Shown: positions 1 through 8,444, counted from the first letter of the stretch. The stretch is DNA of 64,000 nt from Mucilaginibacter psychrotolerans (GCF_004519315.1 NZ_SOZE01000007.1:124001-188000), one strand, 5' to 3'. Program-made: numbers and translations. The notes: generated by a model from the letters alone, not told the origin.

Positions 1-378
1 GATGATGTTTTTGCCGGATTGCTGTTTTAAAGCCGTCACCCTATCTGCCAAATCACCATTAATCAATACAGTGTTGGGCCAGCAGCCCGTATTGGCCAAT
101 GTGCCCGAAACAACTACCTTGGTGCAGCTACGCATCATATCAGCAAAATCCATTTCTTGCCTCGCGCTAAAATTATCGCCTATGCCTGCCTGCCAGTGTA
201 TGGCCATAGCCTGGTACGTTATCCGCCCCAACAAAATAGTATCCGCATCGGCCAGCTGCTGCGTAAGTGCCCGCGCCATTTCCTCGCTCCAATGATTGTG
301 ATGCCATTCCAGCCCGCCGTCCGGGTCGGCCATGCAGCCGTTGAGGCTCAGGTTCAACGATACGATAAGTTTCCGCAT
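1..378 (-). CDS. DHFR-fold (RibD C-terminal-like) reductase, partial
   Basis: The gene begins at an ATG at 378 on the minus strand and runs off the left edge, leaving the first 126 codons. The start MRKLIVSLNLSLNGCMADPDG and the later segment TILLGRITYQAM match the dihydrofolate-reductase fold as found in the RibD C-terminal domain family, which uses NADPH. Members of this stand-alone family in Bacteroidota are mostly uncharacterised, so the substrate is unknown. A later segment KVVVSGTL also fits the family. The 3' part lies outside the window. Confidence 0.8.
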   Translation of the reverse strand, partial: MRKLIVSLNLSLNGCMADPDGGLEWHHNHWSEEMARALTQQLADADTILLGRITYQAMAIHWQAGIGDNFSARQEMDFADMMRSCTKVVVSGTLANTGCWPNTVLINGDLADRVTALKQQSGKNII

Positions 379-408
379 TCGCGCTATTTACTTATTTTAA
401 TTACATCC

Positions 409-416
409 CAAAGGTA
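409..416 (-). promoter_or_regulatory. -7 promoter element of the DHFR-fold gene
   Basis: The minus strand reads TACCTTTG, a perfect match to the Bacteroidota -7 consensus TAnnTTTG, about 30 bases before the ATG at 378. The rest of 379-549 separates this gene from the divergent DJ-1/AraC gene and shows nothing else clear. Confidence 0.5.
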
Positions 417-549
417 TCGCAGCATCCCCTATAGCCTAAGGTGCAAAAAAGACTTTTTTAAGGGCTGTTTGCGACTTTAGCTCCACTGGTAATTATTTTG
501 TATTTTGCCATGGTGTATCTTTAGCCACCCAATAAGCAATAGCCATAAA

Positions 550-1521
550 ATGAAGCACGTATCTATCCTGATTACCAACGACGCTGTTTTGGCAAGCATT
601 GCCGACCCGCGTATAATGTTTACCGGCATTAACGACTTTTTGGAAGCAGCCGGTAAACCTCCTCTGTTTAAAGTGCAGCTGATAGGGCTATCACCGGAAG
701 TGCGACTGCATAGCGGCTTATTTTCGGTACATACCGATGCAGTATTGAAAGATGTGCCCAAAACCGACCTTATCATCATCCCTGCGATGGGTGGCGATAT
801 GGTTGCGGCAATAAAAAAGAACGAAGATTTTATGCCCTGGATAGTGCAGCAATATAGCTGCGGTGCCGAGGTAGCCAGCCTTTGTGTAGGCGCTTTCCTG
901 CTGGCTGCTACGGGCCTGCTTAAGGGCAAGGAGTGCAGCAGCCACTGGCGTTTTGCAGAGCAGTTCCGCGCCATGTTCCCCGATGTTACGCTGGTTGACG
1001 ACCGGATAGTTACCGAGCAGCAGGGGCTATACAGCAGCGGCGGCGCAACATCGTACTGGAACCTGCTGCTTTACCTGGTTGAAAAGCACGCCGGGCGCGA
1101 AATGAGCATTATGGCCGCCAAGATGTTCGCCCTGGAGATTGACCGTAAGAGCCAATCGCCATTTATTATGTTCAACGGGCAAAAAGGGCACGAGGACGAA
1201 CCGATAAAAAAAGCGCAGGAATTTATAGAAGCCAATATTGCCGAGCGCATTTCTGTTGAGGGCCTGGCCGATAAATACGCCATAGGCAAGCGGCACTTTG
1301 AACGCCGGTTTAAAAAGGCCACCAATAATACTCCGGTAGAATATATACAACGCGTAAAAATAGAAGCCGCAAAGAAACACCTGGAAAGCACCCGCAAAAA
1401 CATCAACGAAGTGATGTACGATGTTGGCTATACCGATACCAAATCTTTCCGGACGGTATTTAAGAAGATAACCGGCCTATCGCCTGTAGAATACCGCAAC
1501 AAGTACAATAAAGTGGCATAA
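550..1521 (+). CDS. GlxA-type AraC regulator with DJ-1/PfpI domain
   Basis: A 323-residue regulator. Residues 1 to about 185 form a DJ-1/PfpI (class I amidotransferase-like) domain with the nucleophile-elbow segment SLCVGAFLLA; the last hundred residues are an AraC double helix-turn-helix (KRHFERRFKKAT and later VGYTDTKSFRTVFKKITG). This is the GlxA architecture, in which the DJ-1 domain acts as a sensor or scaffold rather than a proven enzyme. The ATG at 550 was preferred over one at 505 because MKHVSILITND is the natural start of the DJ-1 beta strand. The gene is divergent from the DHFR-fold gene, whose control it could share, but no operator was seen. The effector is unknown. Confidence 0.88.
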   Translation: MKHVSILITNDAVLASIADPRIMFTGINDFLEAAGKPPLFKVQLIGLSPEVRLHSGLFSVHTDAVLKDVPKTDLIIIPAMGGDMVAAIKKNEDFMPWIVQQYSCGAEVASLCVGAFLLAATGLLKGKECSSHWRFAEQFRAMFPDVTLVDDRIVTEQQGLYSSGGATSYWNLLLYLVEKHAGREMSIMAAKMFALEIDRKSQSPFIMFNGQKGHEDEPIKKAQEFIEANIAERISVEGLADKYAIGKRHFERRFKKATNNTPVEYIQRVKIEAAKKHLESTRKNINEVMYDVGYTDTKSFRTVFKKITGLSPVEYRNKYNKVA

Positions 1522-1690
1522 AGCTGTAACTAAACGGGGTGCAGTGCGTATGCATGTAGCGGCGGTCGAATATGTGCAATAAAACATTTGTGTAAAAACA
1601 CTTATAAGCAGATATTTATCGCGTTAAATGCTATCGTAGCAATATGATGGTATAATCATATATTAGACCGATTAAAATCCAATCCCCTGG

Positions 1691-2569
1691 TTGAAAGCTT
1701 TTGTTGTTAAATATCAGATCACATGCTTTATCGTCATAGCATTTGCTATTTCGTTACTGATAGGATTGCCGTTGAAGTTATTTGTGCTGAACGATTTATT
1801 CGCCGATTCGGAACTGGGACTGAATTACTTTTCTAAAACGTTGGTGGTTTTTGGCCCGGCTTTAGCCGGCCTCATCGTCATCAGCATTACTGATGGTACC
1901 CTTGGTATTAAAGCGTACCTGGGCAAGCTTGAACCCCATGCCGATCATATCATCTGGTGGATATCCCTCCCGCTGGCGGGTATTGTCATAACATTGCTGG
2001 CATTTATAGCAGGAGGCTTTTCGCCAGGTCAACTGGCAGAATATGTTGTGGCTGTTAGCCCTATGTTGCTGTTGATGCACATTGGCGGCGCCTGCCTGGT
2101 ATTAGGCCTTGGCGAAGAATTGGGCTGGCGCGGATGGCTACTACCTAAACTGGCCGAAGGCCGATCACTGAAAAAAGCCATGCTGATGGTGTTTGCCATA
2201 TGGGCCTTATGGCACCTGCCCCTATTTTTTAGTGGATGGCGCATCGTTCTACCCTTCATTGTAATCGTTTTTGCGCTTTCGGTGATATTTACCTGGCTGT
2301 GGGACAGGGTTGGCGGTAACGTATTCGTACTGGTTATTGCCCATGCATCGGTAGATTTCCCACAGGCATTCTTCGAGAGCCGCGTAGGCGAAGGGCATGA
2401 GGCACAGATACAAAATGCCTGGACTATACTGGCGCTTATCTATTTGGTGATAGCCATTGGTGTTTATATCTTAGGCAGGCGTAATCTGGATGTTGTACTA
2501 GAGCAGACCAACGAGCGGCTATTGCCCGGTGAGATGAAGGAAAAGGTTAATGGCGAGGAGGAGTTGTAA
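1691..2569 (+). CDS. CPBP family intramembrane metalloprotease (CAAX protease-like)
   Basis: A 292-residue polytopic membrane protein with about eight hydrophobic segments. It carries the CPBP/Abi signature: E142-E143-xxx-R147 in GEELGWRGWL, H175 in WHLPLFF and H218 in AHASVDF. These residues form the active site of Rce1-type glutamyl intramembrane proteases. No ATG lies in frame near the N terminus and a stop codon is just upstream, so translation probably begins at the TTG at 1691. Family members process prenylated or bacteriocin-type peptides or have unknown substrates; none is indicated here. The gene stands alone and is convergent with the glutaminyl cyclase gene. Confidence 0.85.
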   Translation: MKAFVVKYQITCFIVIAFAISLLIGLPLKLFVLNDLFADSELGLNYFSKTLVVFGPALAGLIVISITDGTLGIKAYLGKLEPHADHIIWWISLPLAGIVITLLAFIAGGFSPGQLAEYVVAVSPMLLLMHIGGACLVLGLGEELGWRGWLLPKLAEGRSLKKAMLMVFAIWALWHLPLFFSGWRIVLPFIVIVFALSVIFTWLWDRVGGNVFVLVIAHASVDFPQAFFESRVGEGHEAQIQNAWTILALIYLVIAIGVYILGRRNLDVVLEQTNERLLPGEMKEKVNGEEEL

Positions 2570-2577
2570 TGCATTGC

Positions 2578-2694
2578 TGCCGCAAACCTCCCGGCTTGTA
2601 GCCACTTAGCAGAGCGGCTTTGCATTTCGCGCAGTGCATAGTTTACATTGTGGCTACCTTGCATGCGGGCCACAAGCCGGTAACGCTTGCGGCA
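2578..2694. repeat. Long imperfect inverted repeat between convergent genes
   Basis: The left arm at 2578-2603 (TGCCGCAA ... CCGGCTTGTAGCC) is the imperfect reverse complement of the right arm at 2668-2694 (GGCCACAAGCCGG ... TTGCGGCA), with an inner GTAGCCAC/GTGGCTAC pairing. The element sits in the 312-base gap between two convergent genes, where a hairpin could end transcription from both sides. The rest of the gap holds a smaller hairpin at 2817-2842 and no gene. Confidence 0.65.
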
Positions 2695-2816
2695 TCCTGA
2701 AAGTTTTAACTTCCGGCTTACACACTGCAAAGTGTCAAACAACAACACTGACACGATTTTGTCACCAAGCAGCAATTTACAAAACCCTGATTAACATGTA
2801 CATAAAAGCGTTCACG

Positions 2817-2842
2817 GTGTTCACAGTGCGGCGCGTGAACAC
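2817..2842. repeat. 8-bp dyad hairpin
   Basis: GTGTTCAC and GTGAACAC are perfect 8-base arms around a 10-base loop. It lies just past the 3' end of the glutaminyl cyclase gene on the minus strand and may help to end that transcript. There is no U-run, so a terminator is not certain. Confidence 0.45.
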
Positions 2843-2881
2843 TTGAGCAAGCTTGGGAGGTTTGTGGCTGCAAACTACCCA

Positions 2882-3982
2882 CTATTTCTTCACAAACTTC
2901 ACCTGGAACAGCTTATCCCATTTTTTGCCGGTTACAAATATGCGGCCGGTGGCTTTATCGTAGGCTATGCCGTTGAATACGTCGGCATTCTTGTTGCGCT
3001 GGGCTTCGGGGTACAGGGCTTTCATATCTATCTTTTGCAGTACTGCTCCGGTTTTAGGGTCTATCACCAGGATATTGTCGGTTTGGTACACGTTGGCGTA
3101 TAGTTTGCCGTCTATCATTTCCAGTTCGTTCACTTCGTTTACCGCGCCTTTATCGTCGTAAACATCAATGAAACCGGTTTGGCGGTAGGTATCTTTATCT
3201 AAAAAGAAGATGCGGTTGGTTTTATCGTCCATATACAGCTTTTTGCCGTCGAAACACATACCCCACCCTTCGATGCCGATATTATTATCGAAAGTATCGA
3301 GCAGCTTAAAGGTATCCTTATCATAAACAAAGCCCTTCTTTTCGAGGTAAGTAAGCTGGATAAGTTTATTGCCTACAATGGATATACCCTCAGCAAAAAC
3401 CTTAGGGTCTATCATAATCATACGTTCGGCTTTGCCCGTTTGCAGGTTTACCTTTTTCAGGCGCGATTGGGTTTCTTTGGTTTGGCCGGGCGGAGGGTCC
3501 AGGTAGCCGCCGCCGCTTTCGTACAGGGCACCATCCTGGTATAGAAGGCCCTCGGTATAAGTAGCCGTATCATGCGGGAAAACTTTCTCTACTTTAAAGG
3601 TGAGTTCTTCGGGCGCTTTAGCGGCCAGCAGTACAATGTTGGTAGTCACCTCATCAGCCTTGCCGGCCTGGTATATTTTGGCGGTTATTACTCGTGCACC
3701 CAGTACAAGCGTATCTGTTTTGATGGTAAGGGCCGATGAATCTTTCACCGAGCCGAGCCTTTGGGCCTCCAGCATGTACACTACCGAATCGGGCTTAACC
3801 GAGGCAGGATATTTTACGCTGAAACTTACCGCATCGCCGGATTTATAGGTAGTACCCGCTTCCGGACTAATCGTAATATCGGCAGCACTATCGTCTTTAT
3901 TTTTGCAGCCGTTAAAGCCTATGGTTAACAGTATAATTCCGGCCAGGGCAGCGGCAGCAGAATAAATAATCCTTTTGTTCAT
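2882..3982 (-). CDS. Glutaminyl-peptide cyclotransferase lipoprotein
   Basis: A 366-residue protein that starts with a lipoprotein signal peptide ending in IGFNGC, so C26 would be lipidated and the protein exported. After an Ig-like N-terminal stretch to about residue 130, the rest matches the bacterial (plant-type) glutamine cyclotransferase five-bladed propeller: FPHDTATYTEGLLY, FAEGISIVGNKLIQLTY and VNELEMIDGKLYANVY are typical. The enzyme converts N-terminal glutamine to pyroglutamate on exported proteins. The ATG at 3982 was chosen over 4003 because it starts the signal peptide and lies two bases after the stop of yraN, which implies co-transcription. Confidence 0.9.
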   Translation of the reverse strand: MNKRIIYSAAAALAGIILLTIGFNGCKNKDDSAADITISPEAGTTYKSGDAVSFSVKYPASVKPDSVVYMLEAQRLGSVKDSSALTIKTDTLVLGARVITAKIYQAGKADEVTTNIVLLAAKAPEELTFKVEKVFPHDTATYTEGLLYQDGALYESGGGYLDPPPGQTKETQSRLKKVNLQTGKAERMIMIDPKVFAEGISIVGNKLIQLTYLEKKGFVYDKDTFKLLDTFDNNIGIEGWGMCFDGKKLYMDDKTNRIFFLDKDTYRQTGFIDVYDDKGAVNEVNELEMIDGKLYANVYQTDNILVIDPKTGAVLQKIDMKALYPEAQRNKNADVFNGIAYDKATGRIFVTGKKWDKLFQVKFVKK

Positions 3983-3984
3983 AT

Positions 3985-4353
3985 TCAATCGGCTGAGGGC
4001 CAAAAGGCATCCTCTATGTGTTTTAAGTTATAGTTGTTAGTACGGTCGAAAAGGATAGATATTATATCGAACCTCACTTCGCCCTGGTGATTCATCAAAT
4101 AAATGTATTCGTCGGCGGCATCAGCCAGCAAACGCTGCTTGCGCGCATCTACAAAATCCTCGGGCAGGCCAAAGCCTGTGCCCGTGCGGGTTTTTACTTC
4201 GGCGAAGATAATGGTTTTGTCTTTATAGGCGATAAGGTCAATCTCGGCTTTTCCATGCACCCAGTTCTCGTCCATTATTTCGTAGCCGTTGGCTTCCAGA
4301 TGGGCTTTGGCAATAGCTTCGCCTTTGCGGCCGAGGTCATTGTGGGTTGCCAT
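3985..4353 (-). CDS. YraN family (UPF0102) endonuclease-like protein
   Basis: A 122-residue protein with the full family pattern: GRKGEAIAKAHLEANGYEI, then AEIDLIAYKDKTIIFAEVKTR. The E, D and ExK residues correspond to the PD-(D/E)xK nuclease core, although catalytic activity of the family is not established. It is packed between a small membrane protein (1-base overlap, TAATG) and the glutaminyl cyclase gene. Confidence 0.9.
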   Translation of the reverse strand: MATHNDLGRKGEAIAKAHLEANGYEIMDENWVHGKAEIDLIAYKDKTIIFAEVKTRTGTGFGLPEDFVDARKQRLLADAADEYIYLMNHQGEVRFDIISILFDRTNNYNLKHIEDAFWPSAD

Positions 4354-4619
4354 TAATGGACTCCCCTCATAGAGTTGTACATACAGACGATCAAAAAACC
4401 CTCAATGAATAACGATAAAATACTTCCATATAACATTCCCCAGCCGAGGTCTTTCACGAATTTATTTTTTATAGCAGGATGGAAATAAAAGCCAAACCCA
4501 CCGAACAAGATTATGGTGAACGCTGGGGTTACAAAGACCAAATTGGTTAAATCCCGGGAAGTATATGTTGCAATCAAAAGGTGGATTATAGCAAAAATTA
4601 CAAAATATAAATGCTTCAT
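4353..4619 (-). CDS. Small membrane protein of unknown function
   Basis: An 88-residue protein with three predicted membrane segments (about residues 1-17, 28-46 and 60-80) and no recognisable catalytic motif. Its TAA stop overlaps the ATG of yraN by one base (TAATG) and it begins seven bases after the dnaG stop, so it is very likely part of a dnaG-yraN-cyclase operon. The family was not recognised. Confidence 0.7.
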   Translation of the reverse strand: MKHLYFVIFAIIHLLIATYTSRDLTNLVFVTPAFTIILFGGFGFYFHPAIKNKFVKDLGWGMLYGSILSLFIEGFLIVCMYNSMRGVH

Positions 4620-4626
4620 AATACCT

Positions 4627-6573
4627 TTACTTCAATATCACCGAACCTAAATAATCGGATATACTTTTCTCCACCTTTTTCATGTGCATGTACTGGTTCA
4701 GTAATATATCCTGGTCGGCATCGCTGGTGGCGGTTTGCAGTTCGTTGCGCAGCTGTTCCAGTATCTTGCCCACTTTGTGCATTTTGAGGTGGAAGATAGC
4801 ACCCAGGATGGTGGCCTTCATATTGGCCTGCTCATCGGGCACCAGTATCTTGTGCATCTCGTACCAGTTCTCGCTCAGGGTGTATTTGGAGGCTAGCAGG
4901 TTCACCACCAAATCTACAATGTCTTTATCCGGGTGATGTATAAAATGCTGCTCCTCGGGCAGTACGCCGTTATCCACCTCGTGGCGGTAAATCTCTACGA
5001 ATTGCTTGCAGGCAGGTACATCAAATTCCACGTCGTTCAGTTCCACCATCATAAAAGGGCCGATGTAGGTATTGGTAATACCATCCCAATCAATCATCTT
5101 ATTGCCGTAAAGTAACAGCAGGCGCACTATTTCCTTTTCCTGGGTGTCAATTTCTTTGGGCTTCTGCTCTGTAAACCCTTCCAGGTACTGCAGTTCATCG
5201 GGCGGCGCCACATCGTCGTATTGCTGCTGATGATGGCGGTTGTTTTGCTGCTGACTATCCTTCTTGGCCTTGGCCAGGCGCATCTTATTCAGTTCGGAGA
5301 GCAAGGCACGCTCATCAATCTGCATAATACTGCTGCATTCTTTGATGAACACCGATGCTTTGATAGAATCGGGTATCTTGGCAATACTTTCCACCACCTC
5401 GCGTATTACCTCGGCCTTTCTAATCGGGTCGTTGCCGGCATCCTTAAGCAGCAGGGTGGTTTTATAGAGGATGAAATCCTTTTTGTTTTCCTCGATGTGT
5501 TTTTTGAAGGCATTGGTGCCCAACTTGCGCACATACGAATCCGGGTCGTGCCCATCGGGGAAGGAAACTACTTTTACGTTGAGGCCCTGCTCCAATATCA
5601 TGTCCAGCCCGCGTAGCGACGCCTTGATGCCTGCCGCATCACCATCGTATAAAATGGTGATGTTTTTGGTGAAGCGGCTGATGAGCTTTATCTGCTCTAC
5701 CGTAAGCGAGGTGCCCGATGAAGCCACTACGTTTTCAATCCCCGCCTGCGAAACCGACAGCACATCGGCATAACCCTCTACCAGGTAGCAGTTATCCTCC
5801 TCGCGGATGGATTTTTTGGCGAAGTACAGCCCGTAAAGGATGTTCGATTTATGGTATATCTCGCTTTCGGGCGAGTTTACATACTTGGGTACTGCTTTAT
5901 CCGTTTTGAGTGTGCGACCGCCAAAGGCAATCACCCTGCCCGTAAAACTGTGGATGGGGAACATCACGCGCCCGCGGTATCGGTCGTAAAGCGTGCCATT
6001 GTCGCGCTTTACCGATAGACCACTTTCTACCAGGAATTCTTCCTGGTAACCGTTGCGGATGGCTGCACCGCTAAAGGCCTCCCATTGATCGGGCGAGTAG
6101 CCTAACTCGAATTTTTTGATGGTATCGTTGGTAAAACCGCGCTCTCTAAAATAGCTGAGGCCTATGCTTTGGCCCTCGTCGGTTTCCAGTAAACTTTCGT
6201 GGAAAAATTTGGCGGCATAGCCGCTTACGATCATGAGGCTCTCGCGGCGGTTGTCCTCCGCTTTGTCCTCGGCCGACATCTCCGTTTCTTCTATCTCAAT
6301 ACCGTATTTTTTGGCGAGCCATTTCAAGGCTTCGGGATAGGTGAACTTCTCCAGCTCCATTAAGAAAGTAATGGCGCTGCCGCCCTTGCCCGATGAAAAA
6401 TCTTTGAAGATACCCTTAGCCGGCGATACGGTAAAGGAAGGGGTGCGCTCGTTAGCGAAGGGCGAAAGCCCTACGTAGTTGGCCCCGCGTTTTTTTAATT
6501 GCACAAATTCGCCAATCACCTCCACAATATCTGTGGCTTCCATTATGCGGTCGATGGTGGGCTTGGTGATCAT
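4627..6573 (-). CDS. dnaG: DNA primase DnaG without canonical zinc ligands
   Basis: A 648-residue primase that makes RNA primers at the replication fork. The order is an N-terminal zinc-binding-like domain (1-95), the TOPRIM catalytic core (EGYADVLSVSQAGI, YDGDAAGIKA) and a C-terminal helicase-binding region. In the N-terminal domain the four usual Zn ligands (C-x2-H ... C-x2-C) are replaced: LSPFANERTPSF has S37 and A40, and FKDFSSGKGG has D58 and S61. The fold around them is kept. The ATG at 6573 matches the family N terminus MITKPTIDRIMEATDIVEVI; an ATG at 6597 lies over the promoter element. Confidence 0.95.
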   Translation of the reverse strand: MITKPTIDRIMEATDIVEVIGEFVQLKKRGANYVGLSPFANERTPSFTVSPAKGIFKDFSSGKGGSAITFLMELEKFTYPEALKWLAKKYGIEIEETEMSAEDKAEDNRRESLMIVSGYAAKFFHESLLETDEGQSIGLSYFRERGFTNDTIKKFELGYSPDQWEAFSGAAIRNGYQEEFLVESGLSVKRDNGTLYDRYRGRVMFPIHSFTGRVIAFGGRTLKTDKAVPKYVNSPESEIYHKSNILYGLYFAKKSIREEDNCYLVEGYADVLSVSQAGIENVVASSGTSLTVEQIKLISRFTKNITILYDGDAAGIKASLRGLDMILEQGLNVKVVSFPDGHDPDSYVRKLGTNAFKKHIEENKKDFILYKTTLLLKDAGNDPIRKAEVIREVVESIAKIPDSIKASVFIKECSSIMQIDERALLSELNKMRLAKAKKDSQQQNNRHHQQQYDDVAPPDELQYLEGFTEQKPKEIDTQEKEIVRLLLLYGNKMIDWDGITNTYIGPFMMVELNDVEFDVPACKQFVEIYRHEVDNGVLPEEQHFIHHPDKDIVDLVVNLLASKYTLSENWYEMHKILVPDEQANMKATILGAIFHLKMHKVGKILEQLRNELQTATSDADQDILLNQYMHMKKVEKSISDYLGSVILK

Positions 6574-6594
6574 GGGTAAAAAATAAGTGGGGGA

Positions 6595-6602
6595 CAAATA
6601 TA
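6595..6602 (-). promoter_or_regulatory. -7 promoter element of dnaG
   Basis: The minus strand reads TATATTTG (TAnnTTTG) 21 bases before the dnaG ATG at 6573. Its overlap with the alternative ATG at 6597 argues for the shorter protein. Confidence 0.5.
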
Positions 6603-6629
6603 AGAGCTATGCGACTAAATCGGACACGA

Positions 6630-7010
6630 TTAATGAACCGGCTTAGTATTATCCGCTAAAAAGATCTCTGCCGGGATACCCAAAAACTTGTGCAATCCCC
6701 TAACCATTTTCAAAGTGAGTTCTTTTTTACCTGATAGAACAGAAGAGACATATCCTTTTGAACCAATAATCGGTTCGAGGTCTTTTTGTTTAAGGCCCTT
6801 TTCCTCCAACTTTAGTTTTATCATTTCAATTGGGTCGGGTGAAGGTATATGGAAATGACGGTCTTCATAATCTTTAACCAGAAGCAACAATAAATCGAGT
6901 TCTTCACCTTCCGGTGTATTCAAATCAGCATGAAAAATTTCAATCGTTCTTTCGAGCGCTTTATCATACTCCGCTTCGGTTTTTAAAACCTTCCAATTTA
7001 CTGTCTTCAT
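6630..7010 (-). CDS. higA: HigA-family antitoxin
   Basis: A 126-residue protein. The N-terminal part (to about 65) is acidic and fits the toxin-binding region; the C-terminal part is an XRE-type helix-turn-helix (LEEKGLKQKDLEPIIGSKGYVSSVLSGK). The arrangement matches HigA antitoxins, which hold the HigB mRNA interferase inactive and repress their own promoter. The gene begins five bases after the higB stop, in the toxin-first order typical of higBA. The region looks richer in A+T than its neighbours. Confidence 0.85.
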   Translation of the reverse strand: MKTVNWKVLKTEAEYDKALERTIEIFHADLNTPEGEELDLLLLLVKDYEDRHFHIPSPDPIEMIKLKLEEKGLKQKDLEPIIGSKGYVSSVLSGKKELTLKMVRGLHKFLGIPAEIFLADNTKPVH

Positions 7011-7015
7011 GCGTG

Positions 7016-7336
7016 TTATTTTTTGTTCGGATTAGTAATAAATTTAACATTGGCGGCATCAACTTTATCATACGCAGCATGAGGACCAAACCAAATTACG
7101 TATAACGCCTGCGTTTCAAAACGAACAGATACAATTAGTCGGTAAGAATTTCCTTTAATATTAAATACAATCCGGATATTAGGTATTATACTGGCGTTAC
7201 CGTAAACTTCTTTTAATTCATTAAAGTTGTTAAAACCCGCCTTCAACAGTTCATCATACCAACTTTTTAAAGAATTAGCCGCCAGCGGATACTGTTCTAT
7301 ATAATAAAGTAGTGTCCGCCTGGTGATAATGTTCAT
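7016..7336 (-). CDS. higB: HigB-family mRNA interferase toxin
   Basis: A 106-residue RelE-superfamily toxin of the HigB_toxin group. Diagnostic segments are an N-terminal MNIITRRTLLYYIEQYP, the central NIRIVFNIKGNSYRLIVSVRF and the C-terminal ALYVIWFGPHAAYDKV. These proteins cut mRNA on the ribosome. The ATG at 7336 lies only five bases after a -7 promoter element, so the transcript may have almost no leader. Confidence 0.87.
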   Translation of the reverse strand: MNIITRRTLLYYIEQYPLAANSLKSWYDELLKAGFNNFNELKEVYGNASIIPNIRIVFNIKGNSYRLIVSVRFETQALYVIWFGPHAAYDKVDAANVKFITNPNKK

Positions 7337-7341
7337 CTAAG

Positions 7342-7371
7342 CAAATATAATAAGTTTTCTATTAGAAAACT
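7342..7371 (-). promoter_or_regulatory. higBA promoter and 19-bp operator palindrome
   Basis: The minus strand reads TATATTTG at 7349-7342, a perfect -7 element. Immediately upstream, 7353-7371 is AGTTTTCTATTAGAAAACT, two perfect 9-base arms around one central base. Its position between the -7 and -33 regions fits a repressor site for the HigA helix-turn-helix. Confidence 0.7.
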
Positions 7372-7378
7372 ATTTTGA

Positions 7379-8239
7379 CTAAGCTTTAATTTTCTCTTGT
7401 CCCTTCAAAAACGTCACCGCAATCCCCGCCAATACGATTAAACTGCCTATGATCTCATTAACGGACAAATGCTCGCTCAATAAAAATGCCGCCAAAATAC
7501 CGGCAAATACCGTTTGGCTAAGCAGGGCGATGGCTACTTTAGTAGATTCCATGTAGCGCAACGAATAATTGATGGTGAGCCAACCCACCAACTGGCATAT
7601 AAGGCCCATGCCGATAAAGCAAAGCCAAACCCGCATGGGAAAATGGATAAGGTTATCGCCCGTGAAGCCGCTTACCGCCAGTAGGAAAACTGCCGAGCTC
7701 AGCATGCTGTAAAACATAAACGTAAACACATCTATGCCCGCCATGATGTTTTTGGTGATGAGGATATAACTGGCATATAAAAAACTGGCCAGCAGTGCCA
7801 GCAAAATGCCGGCATTAAATTCTAAATGCAGGATGTGCTGATAACCCACCAATACCACCATGCCTATAATAGCGATGAACGTACCTATCCAAAACTGCCT
7901 GCCCGATTTTGCCTTAAACAGCAGGTAGCCTATTAACCCTACCCATACCGGCGCAAGGTTAGCAATGAGTGTGGACACCGTTGCACTTATTTTGAGCAGG
8001 GAAATGTTCCAAACCGCAATATCCGATGCGAAAACCACACCAGCCGCTATGGAGATGAACAATTGTTTCCTCTCTATCCTGAACTTATTTTTGATAATGC
8101 AATATGGCAGCAGGCATGCCCAGGCAACAGCCACCCGATAAAAGGCGGCCCCCAGCGGCGATACGCCCGCCAATTTAACGAAGATGGGCGAAAAGGATAT
8201 GCACAATATGCCTATGATAAGGCTTAACCTGGGATTCAT
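7379..8239 (-). CDS. EamA family (DMT superfamily) transporter
   Basis: A 286-residue inner-membrane protein with ten hydrophobic segments in two EamA repeats of about 140 residues. The first repeat begins SLIIGILCISFSPIFVKLAGVSPLGAAFYR, the second around residue 146; both have the family pattern of a small-residue-rich first helix. EamA proteins export or exchange small metabolites, often amino acids; the substrate cannot be read from sequence. The gene is a single unit upstream of higBA on the same strand. Confidence 0.88.
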   Translation of the reverse strand: MNPRLSLIIGILCISFSPIFVKLAGVSPLGAAFYRVAVAWACLLPYCIIKNKFRIERKQLFISIAAGVVFASDIAVWNISLLKISATVSTLIANLAPVWVGLIGYLLFKAKSGRQFWIGTFIAIIGMVVLVGYQHILHLEFNAGILLALLASFLYASYILITKNIMAGIDVFTFMFYSMLSSAVFLLAVSGFTGDNLIHFPMRVWLCFIGMGLICQLVGWLTINYSLRYMESTKVAIALLSQTVFAGILAAFLLSEHLSVNEIIGSLIVLAGIAVTFLKGQEKIKA

Positions 8240-8243
8240 GCGG

Positions 8244-8251
8244 CAAACTTA
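8244..8251 (-). promoter_or_regulatory. -7 promoter element of the EamA gene
   Basis: The minus strand reads TAAGTTTG, a perfect TAnnTTTG, ending only four bases before the ATG at 8239. If this is the promoter, the message would be leaderless or nearly so. Confidence 0.45.
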
Positions 8252-8262
8252 CGGAAAGTCTG

Positions 8263-8350
8263 AACCATGATTCGCTTGATTAAAGGATTTGTTGAAAGCA
8301 AGCCCATTAAAATAATACCAGGAAAGTTAATCAGGCAGGAGTTAATCTTA
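8263..8350. repeat. Remnant of a GAACCATGATT-type interspersed repeat
   Basis: The segment starts GAACCATGATTCGCTTGATT and continues with AAAGGATTT, then near its end AATCAGGCAGGAGTTAATCTTAAAT. This resembles, from memory, the ACCATGATT...AATC-type short repeat scattered in many Bacteroidota genomes. Here it looks degenerate. It fills much of the space between the EamA gene and the lipoprotein gene. Confidence 0.4.
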
Positions 8351-8444
8351 AATAACACAATGATAATACATAAAGAATTATGGCTCTGTAGCGTTACGCC
8401 CTAACAGGCCGTAATAACATAAAAACACCACTAAAACACCACTT

